Below are positions 38,538 to 44,849 of a stretch of 64,000 nucleotides of DNA, piece by piece. The stretch spans positions 2,232,001 through 2,296,000 of the forward strand of contig NZ_AP025185.1 in the NCBI RefSeq assembly GCF_020886115.1, given 5' to 3'. Under the pieces are notes generated by a model. The model had not been told where the DNA came from. It made no database searches and was given only the letters and a program-made list of their open reading frames with translations. Position 1 is the first letter of the stretch; every line of letters starts with the position of its first letter. The DNA is from Flavobacterium ammonificans (GTDB lineage: Bacteria; Bacteroidota; Bacteroidia; Flavobacteriales; Flavobacteriaceae). A program made the position numbers and the translations under genes.

Positions 38538-41500
38538 ATGAGTTTCATAAATAGCATTATTAAAATCTTTGTTGGTGATAAATCCCAAAATGACGTTAAA
38601 GCATTACAACCTTATCTGACGAAAATCAAAGGATTCGAGAGTAGCTTAATGACATTATCGAACGACGAATTAAGAGCTCGTACCACTTATTTTAAAGATA
38701 GAATCAAGCAAGCACGCGCTGATAAAGATGCTAAAATTGCATCCCTACAACAAGAAGTAGAAACTATTCAAGACATCGATCAAAGAGAAGATATCTATGT
38801 GGCTATTGATGCTTTGGAAAAAGAAGCTTACGATATTTCGGAGAAAACTTTAATGGAAATTTTGCCTGAAGCTTTTGCAGTAGTAAAAGAAACAGCAAGA
38901 CGTTTCAAAGACAATACGCAAATTGAAGTTACTGCCACTCCAAAAGACAGAGAGTTCTCTGCTACCAAAACCTACGTTACCATAGAAGGAGAAAAAGCCG
39001 TTTGGGCTAATTCATGGAATGCCGCTGGTAAACAAATTACTTGGGACATGATTCACTACGACGTACAGTTGATTGGTGGAATGGTGTTGCACGAAGGAAA
39101 AGTAGCCGAAATGCAAACAGGAGAAGGAAAAACATTAGTTGCTACCCTTCCTATTTACTTGAATGCCTTAACTGGAAACGGTGTGCACTTAGTAACGGTA
39201 AATGATTACTTGGCAAAACGTGATAGTACCTGGAAAGCGCCATTGTTTGAATTCCACGGAATGACAGTGGAATGTATTGACAATTACCAACCAAGTTCAG
39301 AAGAAAGAAAAAGAGCCTACGATGCTGATATTACGTACGGAACCAATAACGAATTTGGTTTTGACTACCTAAGAGATAATATGGCGCATTCGCCAGAAGA
39401 TTTGGTACAACGCAAACACAACTATGCGATTGTCGATGAGGTGGATTCTGTTTTGATTGATGATGCTAGAACACCATTGATTATATCAGGACCAGTTCCG
39501 CAAGGAGACCGTCACGAATTCAATGAGTTAAAACCAAAAATTGAGAACTTAGTTAGTTTACAACGTCAATTAGCCAACGGATTTTTGGCAGAAGCCAAAA
39601 AATTAATCAAAGAAGGAAACACTAAAGACGGAGGATTCCAATTATTGAGAGCCTACAGAAGTTTACCAAAGAACAAAGCTTTAATCAAATTCCTTTCTGA
39701 AGAAGGCGTAAAACAATTGCTTCAAAAAACCGAAAACCAATACATTCAAGACAACAAACGCGAAATGCATTTGGTTGACGAAGCTTTGTATTTTGTAATT
39801 GAAGAAAAAAACAACCAAGTAGAATTGACCGATAACGGAATCCAATTCTTATCTGGAGATACTGATGCTGATTTCTTTGTCCTTCCAGATATTGGAACTG
39901 AAATTGCTGCTATCGAAAAACAAAAATTAGACGCCGATGCAGAAGCGGAAGCTAAAGAACGTTTGTTCCAAGATTTCGGAGTAAAAAGCGAACGTATCCA
40001 TACCTTAACTCAGCTTTTAAAAGCCTACACTTTATTCGAAAAAGATGTAGAATATGTGATTATGGATAACAAAATCCTGATTGTAGATGAACAAACAGGT
40101 CGTATTATGGACGGACGTCGTTATTCTGACGGATTGCACCAAGCCATTGAAGCGAAAGAAAATGTAAAAATTGAAGCGGCAACGCAAACTTTTGCTACCG
40201 TTACCTTACAAAACTACTTCAGAATGTACAACAAACTGAGTGGTATGACAGGAACTGCGGTGACTGAAGCGGGCGAACTTTGGCAAATTTATAAATTAGA
40301 CGTAGTTGAAATTCCGACTAATAGAGGAATAGCAAGAATTGATAAAGATGATTTCATCTATAAAACTACTCGTGAAAAATTCAACGCGGTTATCGAAGAT
40401 GTAACGGAATTATCAAAAGCTGGAAGACCCGTTTTAATTGGAACTACCTCAGTTGAAATCTCCGAATTATTAAGCCGAATGTTGAAAATGAGAGGCATCA
40501 CACACAATGTGTTGAATGCTAAAATGCACAAGCAAGAAGCGCAAATCGTTGAAGAAGCAGGTAAACCAGGAGTAGTAACTATTGCTACCAATATGGCAGG
40601 TCGTGGAACAGATATTAAATTATCTCCTGAAGTAAAAGCTGCAGGTGGTTTGGCCATCGTAGGTACAGAGCGTCATGATTCACGTCGTGTAGACCGTCAG
40701 TTAAGAGGTCGTGCAGGACGTCAAGGAGATCCAGGAAGTTCTCAATTCTACGTTTCGTTAGAAGACAACTTGATGCGTTTATTTGGTTCCGAAAGAGTAG
40801 CCAAAGTAATGGACAGAATGGGATTAGAAGAAGGAGAAGTGATTCAACATTCAATGATGACCAAATCCATTGAACGTGCGCAGAAAAAAGTAGAAGAAAA
40901 CAACTTTGGAGTGCGTAAACGTTTATTGGAATATGATGATGTCATGAACGCACAACGTGAAGTCGTGTACAAACGTCGTCGCCATGCCTTGTTTGGAGAA
41001 CGTCTAAAATTAGACATTGCCAATATGCTTTATGATACTTGCGAACTAATTGTATCCGAAAACAAAGTCGTTAATGATTTCAAAAACTTTGAATTCGAAT
41101 TAATTCGTTATTTCTCGATTACATCACCAGTAACTGAAGCGGAGTTTGCTAAATTATCAGACGTCGAATTAACGGGTAAAATTTACAAAGCCACTTTAGA
41201 ATTCTATACGGAGAAAACAGAACGAAGTGCCAGAGAAGCCTTCCCTATTATCAAAGGAGTTTACGAAGACAAAAACAATCAGTTTGAGCGCATCGTAGTG
41301 CCTTTTACAGACGGAATCAAAACCTTGAACGTAGTAACCGACTTGAAGAAAGCCTACGAGACACAAGGAGCGCAATTAGTGGCTGATTTTGAAAAGAACA
41401 TCACTTTATCTATTGTGGATGAAGCTTGGAAAAAACACTTGCGTAAAATGGACGAATTGAAACAATCCGTTCAATTAGCGGTTCACGAACAAAAAGATCC

Positions 41501-41882
41501 GTTGCTAATTTACAAATTAGAAGCCTTCAACTTGTTCAGAGCCATGCTTGACAATGTGAATAAAGACGTGATTTCGTTTTTATTCAAAGGCGATATACCA
41601 GCGCAACAAGCACCAAAGATTGAAGAAGCCAAAGAAGTTCGTCAAAAAGAAAACTATAAATTAAGTAAAGACGAAATTCCAAACAGTGAAAACCTAAACC
41701 ACGAGGCGGCGGACACGCAACAACGTCAAGTAACCGAAACCATCGTGAGAGACATGCCAAAAATCAATCGTAACGATACCGTAACGATTCAGGAAGTCGC
41801 TACTGGAAAAACAGAAACCATGAAGTACAAAAAAGCCGAAAGTTTAGTAACTTCAGGTCAATGGGTCATTGTGAACGACTAA
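38538..41882 (+). CDS. secA: Protein translocase ATPase SecA
   Basis: The ATG at 38538 is chosen over the frame opening at 38490 because a terminator hairpin occupies that leader. 1114 aa: Walker [15 protein letters not shown]-like [20 protein letters not shown]2 [17 protein letters not shown] and [14 protein letters not shown], then the C-terminal helical domains ([30 protein letters not shown]). It ends GQWVIVND with no CxCx8C zinc motif, so the SecB-binding metal domain seen in proteobacterial SecA is missing. ATP motor of the Sec translocon. Confidence 0.96.
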   Translation: MSFINSIIKIFVGDKSQNDVKALQPYLTKIKGFESSLMTLSNDELRARTTYFKDRIKQARADKDAKIASLQQEVETIQDIDQREDIYVAIDALEKEAYDISEKTLMEILPEAFAVVKETARRFKDNTQIEVTATPKDREFSATKTYVTIEGEKAVWANSWNAAGKQITWDMIHYDVQLIGGMVLHEGKVAEMQTGEGKTLVATLPIYLNALTGNGVHLVTVNDYLAKRDSTWKAPLFEFHGMTVECIDNYQPSSEERKRAYDADITYGTNNEFGFDYLRDNMAHSPEDLVQRKHNYAIVDEVDSVLIDDARTPLIISGPVPQGDRHEFNELKPKIENLVSLQRQLANGFLAEAKKLIKEGNTKDGGFQLLRAYRSLPKNKALIKFLSEEGVKQLLQKTENQYIQDNKREMHLVDEALYFVIEEKNNQVELTDNGIQFLSGDTDADFFVLPDIGTEIAAIEKQKLDADAEAEAKERLFQDFGVKSERIHTLTQLLKAYTLFEKDVEYVIMDNKILIVDEQTGRIMDGRRYSDGLHQAIEAKENVKIEAATQTFATVTLQNYFRMYNKLSGMTGTAVTEAGELWQIYKLDVVEIPTNRGIARIDKDDFIYKTTREKFNAVIEDVTELSKAGRPVLIGTTSVEISELLSRMLKMRGITHNVLNAKMHKQEAQIVEEAGKPGVVTIATNMAGRGTDIKLSPEVKAAGGLAIVGTERHDSRRVDRQLRGRAGRQGDPGSSQFYVSLEDNLMRLFGSERVAKVMDRMGLEEGEVIQHSMMTKSIERAQKKVEENNFGVRKRLLEYDDVMNAQREVVYKRRRHALFGERLKLDIANMLYDTCELIVSENKVVNDFKNFEFELIRYFSITSPVTEAEFAKLSDVELTGKIYKATLEFYTEKTERSAREAFPIIKGVYEDKNNQFERIVVPFTDGIKTLNVVTDLKKAYETQGAQLVADFEKNITLSIVDEAWKKHLRKMDELKQSVQLAVHEQKDPLLIYKLEAFNLFRAMLDNVNKDVISFLFKGDIPAQQAPKIEEAKEVRQKENYKLSKDEIPNSENLNHEAADTQQRQVTETIVRDMPKINRNDTVTIQEVATGKTETMKYKKAESLVTSGQWVIVND

Positions 41883-41908
41883 TCGTTTCACTGTTCTATA
41901 CATACTGG

Positions 41909-41985
41909 GTGTCTAAAAAGTTTTTATTTGTCATGCTGAACTTGTTTCAGCAGCTATAAATAACTTTTTAGACACTTTTTTTTTT
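41909..41985 (+). terminator. secA terminator carrying a REP half-palindrome in its loop
   Basis: 14-bp perfect stem GTGTCTAAAAAGTT (41909-41922) / AACTTTTTAGACAC (41962-41975) and a T9 run. The ~40-nt loop contains GTCATGCTGAACTTGTTTCAGC (inner hairpin GCTGAAC/GTTTCAGC), the same half-palindrome found inside the restriction enzyme gene at 47419. Confidence 0.85.
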
Positions 41986-42030
41986 ACTTTACTTTTTAGT
42001 AGCAGCTATTCTACTTCCTGAACACGACTT

Positions 42031-42116
42031 GTCCCGCTATCCGCTGTATCTTTTTAGGCTTCCAGCCTTTAAAAGGCTGGAAGCCTAAAAAGGATGCCGC
42101 TTCTATCGGGGCTAGC
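42031..42116 (-). repeat. Dispersed structured element, copy 2 (reverse)
   Basis: On the minus strand: AGCCCCGATAGAAGCGGCAT ... GATACAGCGGATAGCGGGAC, with a perfect 20-bp arm (TTTTTAGGCTTCCAGCCTTT and its complement, 42051-42091). Basal pair CCCG/CGGG. Same family as 10377-10461 and 54575-54665. Confidence 0.85.
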
Positions 42117-42139
42117 ATACCCTTTTATTTTTCAAAACT

Positions 42140-42222
42140 TATATTTGGATTACAAACAAATTTTCCTACATTTGAAGTACCCTGTAACTGCACTCGACCC
42201 CAAATCGTTTTCCCTTTACAGA
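42140..42222 (+). repeat. Promoter-containing direct repeat, left copy
   Basis: TTG at 42145-42147, N19, TACATTTG at 42167-42174. Then a conserved core CCCTGTAACTGCACTCGACC through CCCTTTACAGA, with hairpin ends CTGTAA (42182) / TTACAG (42216). Near-identical to 43048-43129; differs there by one indel and one substitution. Confidence 0.85.
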
Positions 42223-42294
42223 CTGGCTTTTTAATTTTATTAAAAAAAATTGGCTCAATAGAGAATTAATTTAACTAATAAGTTTCACTAAAGG

Positions 42295-42313
42295 ACAACT
42301 TGTTGTACATTTG
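42295..42313 (+). promoter_or_regulatory. higBA promoter and candidate operator
   Basis: TACATTTG at 42306-42313 directly precedes the toxin ATG at 42316. The palindrome ACAAC-TT-GTTGT (42295-42306) overlaps it, a likely binding site for the HigA antitoxin. Confidence 0.5.
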
Positions 42314-42315
42314 CA

Positions 42316-42660
42316 ATGAATACAAATCCCAAAATCAGAACTGTAGTATTCTATAAAGACTACTTTAAAGCATTTTTTAGTAATCAACGAGAAAAGGTAC
42401 AAAAGAAAATCATTTGGACTTTAGAGCTCATTCAAGAATTAGCTAAAGTCACTGAAACCTATTTAAAACATCTTGAAAATACTGATGGTCTATATGAAAT
42501 TAGAATACAACAAGGAAACGATATTTTTAGACTTTTTTGTTTTTTTGATAAAGGAAAACTGATTGTTATAGCCAACGGTTTTCAAAAGAAAACACAAAAA
42601 ACACCTAAAAAGGAAATTGAAAAAGCATTACAAATTAAAGCCGAATATGAAAACAAATAA
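42316..42660 (+). CDS. HigB-like RelE-family toxin
   Basis: 114 aa. KIRTVVFYKDYFKAFF, YLKHLENTDGLYEIRIQQGNDIFRLFCFFDKGKLIVIANGFQKKTQKTPKKEIEKALQIKAEY. The end GFQKKTQKTPKKEI (88-101) is the signature of Gp49/HigB endoribonucleases, which cut mRNA on the ribosome. It overlaps the antitoxin gene by 14 nt (toxin first, HigBA order). Flanked by the 60-nt direct repeats. ATG lies 2 nt after a TACATTTG -7 element, so the mRNA may be leaderless. Confidence 0.9.
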   Translation: MNTNPKIRTVVFYKDYFKAFFSNQREKVQKKIIWTLELIQELAKVTETYLKHLENTDGLYEIRIQQGNDIFRLFCFFDKGKLIVIANGFQKKTQKTPKKEIEKALQIKAEYENK

Positions 42661-42946
42661 GCTACAAACACTTTCTGAATTTAAAGACGATTTCTATGGA
42701 AAAATAGGAACTGAAAAACGCACAGCCATAGAAAAAGGCTATCAAGAATTCAAATTAGGCGCTTTAATTCATGAAGCCCGAATTGAAAAAGGATTAACCC
42801 AAGAACAATTGGCTGAGAAATGTGGCACAACCAAATCTTATATTTCCAAAATTGAAAATAACATCAAAGAAGTTCGCTTCTCTACCCTTCAAAAAATTGT
42901 GGAATGCGGATTGGGTGGAAAATTAGAATTGAACATTAAATTGTAA
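42647..42946 (+). CDS. HigA-like Xre-family antitoxin
   Basis: The frame opens at 42617, but ATG at 42647 is preferred: it starts MKTNKLQTLSEFKDDFYGKIGTEKR and leaves a 14-nt overlap with the toxin. 99 aa with a HTH_3 motif (IHEARIEKGLTQEQLAEKCGTTKSYISKIENNIKEVRFSTLQKIVE). It should neutralise HigB and repress the operon. Acidic/basic balance and small size are normal. Confidence 0.9.
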   Translation: MKTNKLQTLSEFKDDFYGKIGTEKRTAIEKGYQEFKLGALIHEARIEKGLTQEQLAEKCGTTKSYISKIENNIKEVRFSTLQKIVECGLGGKLELNIKL

Positions 42947-43047
42947 TTGATAAGCCACTGATTCCAAAGATTAAACGGATTGGATCCATGCACCAATTAC
43001 TACATTGATTCCTTTTCAAATTTTCAAATTGAACAATTTTCAAATTG

Positions 43048-43129
43048 TATATTTGTTACATTATAAAAATTTCCTACATTTGAAAACCCTGTAACTGCAC
43101 TCGACCCCAAATCGTTTTCCCTTTACAGA
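43048..43129 (+). repeat. Promoter-containing direct repeat, right copy
   Basis: TTG at 43053-43055, N19, TACATTTG at 43075-43082. Then CCCTGTAACTGCACTCGACC ... CCCTTTACAGA, hairpin ends CTGTAA (43089) / TTACAG (43123). Together with 42140-42222 it brackets HigBA. The 42947-43263 spacer holds nothing else besides the 15-nt inverted motif at 43200-43214. Confidence 0.85.
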
Positions 43130-43199
43130 AATTTTATTAATTGTAATCCTTTGTGAATGTTAGTAACCATTTATATAGGGAACTTGCGTATATATAAAA

Positions 43200-43214
43200 G
43201 TTAGTGGCAATTTT
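43200..43214. repeat. 15-nt inverted motif, left end of the TAC module
   Basis: GTTAGTGGCAATTTT; its complement matches 44621-44635 at 13 of 15 positions. It lies in a small GTTAG...CTAAC inverted structure (43200-43235). Confidence 0.6.
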
Positions 43215-43263
43215 ACCGCAGCCTAAGAATCTAACGCAATTTTTATAAAATAGAAATTAGGTA

Positions 43264-43713
43264 TTATTTTACCTCTTTAGCTTTCATAAAATCTCTAGTA
43301 TCAATCAATGGAAATATCTCATTTTGAAGAATAGTTCCACGTAATTTTTCGTGTAATATTCCTCGAATTGTTCCTGCAACAATATTTAATAAATTTAACA
43401 TTAATGCATCTGGAACCTGAAATCCGCTTCTTTCTTTTTTTATTACAGTTTCAAAAGGTGTAATATGAAATTTCATCAAAACTTTTAACTCTCCAAAATA
43501 ACTATCCAACTCCTGTACTTTAAGTTTTACTGTTGTTTCAACAGCGAGTTCACTTGATTCTTCTAAAACTTTAACATTAAAATCTGATTGATACTCAATC
43601 ACATCAATTTTATTAGTGTCAAATTCTCCAATATCGTACTGAGAAAATCTCAGTACATTTATTGAAGATATTCGCATTTGAAACTGAATTTCTTTTTCTT
43701 TATTATCTACCAT
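43264..43713 (-). CDS. SecB-like chaperone of a toxin-antitoxin-chaperone (TAC) system
   Basis: 149 aa, SecB-like fold pattern: N-terminal strand region FQMRISSINVLRFSQYDI, strands VKVLEESSELAVETTVKLKVQ and ELKVLMKFHITPFETV. Then VPDALMLNLLNIVAGTIRGILHEKLRGT and a proline/Ile end FPLIDTRDF (residues 100-142), the core helix and C-terminal strand of SecB proteins. It is the last gene of a three-gene operon with an Xre antitoxin (2-nt gap) and a small toxin. In known TAC systems the SecB-like partner folds and stabilises the antitoxin. By eye only; the assignment is good but not proven. Confidence 0.78.
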   Translation of the reverse strand: MVDNKEKEIQFQMRISSINVLRFSQYDIGEFDTNKIDVIEYQSDFNVKVLEESSELAVETTVKLKVQELDSYFGELKVLMKFHITPFETVIKKERSGFQVPDALMLNLLNIVAGTIRGILHEKLRGTILQNEIFPLIDTRDFMKAKEVK

Positions 43714-43715
43714 GA

Positions 43716-44153
43716 CTATAATGATTCATACTCAACGTCTGTAACGTTGAACATTGATTTACTATTTTTTGTAAATGAAAAATTAGATTGATTCTCATTT
43801 ACATAAAACATATTTAAGTTAATAGTTAAATTAAATTGAACTCTTTCATCCAATTTATGAAGATAAACATCTTCTTTTTTTATATAAATTTTGAAATCAA
43901 ATTTTGCATCAAAGCACTTTTCAAACTTATTTATGAATGAAACATTCATATTTTTTACGCCAGACATTAATTGACTAACGTAAGACTCTGAATATCCTAA
44001 CTTTGTTGCTAAATCTTTATTACTTAATTTTTCATAATCTAAGAATTTATCAACCTCTTTCATTACTCGTAAGCTAACTAAAGACTCATCAATTTTCTCT
44101 CTATTATTATCTACATAAGACTGAATAGAAAATCTTTTTGTTACTTCGTTCAT
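43716..44153 (-). CDS. Xre-family antitoxin with chaperone-addiction tail
   Basis: 145 aa. HTH at residues 43-84 (LSNKDLATKLGYSESYVSQLMSGVKNMNVSFINKFEKCF). The C-terminal segment 105-145 (VQFNLTINLNMFYVNENQSNFSFTKN) is aromatic- and Asn-rich, strand-prone and without HTH features. That is the position and character of a chaperone-addiction (ChAD) segment in TAC antitoxins. It overlaps the upstream toxin gene by 4 nt and is followed at 2 nt by the SecB-like gene, so the three are one unit. Confidence 0.8.
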   Translation of the reverse strand: MNEVTKRFSIQSYVDNNREKIDESLVSLRVMKEVDKFLDYEKLSNKDLATKLGYSESYVSQLMSGVKNMNVSFINKFEKCFDAKFDFKIYIKKEDVYLHKLDERVQFNLTINLNMFYVNENQSNFSFTKNSKSMFNVTDVEYESL

Positions 44154-44536
44154 AAGTTTATTTTTTCGATTTGTATGTTTTCAATTGTATTTATCGTTGT
44201 TGTCAATTTTTTTGTGTTTTCTTGACTTTCTTTTTTACCATATCTATAAATAAAAAGCTCCCGATAACCATTATTTATAGCTTGAAGAGTGTAAAATCTA
44301 TGCGAATCTACTTTTATTGCATAAACTGAACCAAATGTAAAATCTGCTTCCCAATTATATTGAGTTTTATTTTCAGTTTTATTTTTAACAGCTTCTATAA
44401 CTAATACAAATTTTCTTGTCAATTTTTCATTTCTATTAATTTCAGTGAATTTCTTAGTCAAATCAGAATTACTATGATTTAGATAAACTCTGAATCTATT
44501 CTGGTGACATTCACAAATTATATAAAAATTCTCCAA
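44150..44536 (-). CDS. Putative RelE/HigB-fold toxin of the TAC system
   Basis: 128 aa, no family recognised outright. Comparing it with the HigB in this window, VYAIKVDSHRFYTLQAINN GYRELFIYRYGKKESQENTKKL (residues 71-111) aligns with LYEIRIQQ ... KLIVIANGFQKKTQKTPKKEI. It shares the strand order and the Lys-rich end that define the RelE fold. It is first in the operon, followed by an HTH antitoxin and a SecB-like chaperone. I infer an RNase-type toxin. A promoter TTG-N20-TACTTTTG (44589-44559, minus) lies just upstream. Confidence 0.62.
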   Translation of the reverse strand: MENFYIICECHQNRFRVYLNHSNSDLTKKFTEINRNEKLTRKFVLVIEAVKNKTENKTQYNWEADFTFGSVYAIKVDSHRFYTLQAINNGYRELFIYRYGKKESQENTKKLTTTINTIENIQIEKINL

Positions 44537-44558
44537 GACTTAACTTATTAGTAAAGCG

Positions 44559-44589
44559 CAAAAGTAAAACAAACATTTTGAATTAACAA
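44559..44589 (-). promoter_or_regulatory. Promoter of the TAC operon
   Basis: Minus-strand TTG (44587-44589), 20-nt spacer, TACTTTTG (44559-44566), 22 nt before the toxin ATG. The downstream leader holds an ACT-TATT-AGT palindrome, a possible operator. Confidence 0.65.
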
Positions 44590-44620
44590 ACAATAATTAA
44601 GCAATAGGTTAATTTTAACA

Positions 44621-44635
44621 AAAACTGCCACCAAC
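44621..44635. repeat. 15-nt inverted motif, right end of the TAC module
   Basis: AAAACTGCCACCAAC, complement of GTTGGTGGCAGTTTT, which matches the left-end motif at 43200-43214 in 13 of 15 positions. It continues into CAGCGGTTT, an imperfect palindrome AAACTGCC/AGCGGTTT. The rest of 44537-44849 holds a promoter-like TATATTTG (44708-44715) for the restriction gene. Confidence 0.55.
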
Positions 44636-44707
44636 AGCGGTTTCAAGAAATGGCGAGGCAAGGGATTTATCAGAAATAGGAAAGGTTTTTTAATTTAAAG
44701 TTTTAGT

Positions 44708-44715
44708 TATATTTG
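44708..44715 (+). promoter_or_regulatory. Candidate promoter of the restriction-modification gene
   Basis: TATATTTG fits TAnnTTTG, 134 nt upstream of the ATG; no clear TTG at the proper spacing. Confidence 0.35.
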
Positions 44716-44849
44716 TAAAGGCTTGGTCTTGGTTCATGGCCAACTTCTTGTAGCTGCGACATGTTAGACAAACACAAAAACCCCAACACACCTTCCAAAA
44801 CTCAACAGAAAAAACTAACTTTGGATGGTACACTTTGACACCAGCATAA

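Larger units (their letters stand above)
41883..42315. other. Repeat-filled spacer between secA and the HigBA module
   Basis: No gene visible. It contains the secA terminator with a REP half inside its loop (41909-41985), the second copy of the dispersed structured element (42031-42116, reverse), the first 60-nt direct repeat (42140-42222), and a palindromic operator candidate ACAAC-TT-GTTGT (42295-42306) next to TACATTTG. Confidence 0.75.

Noticed and set aside
42163..43129. CRISPR array
   Set aside because: Only two repeats, 850 nt apart, with genes between; no spacers.
43200..43240. Integron attC site
   Set aside because: ATCTAAC and GTTAG words are present but in the wrong order for R''-R' boxes, and no integrase is in the window.
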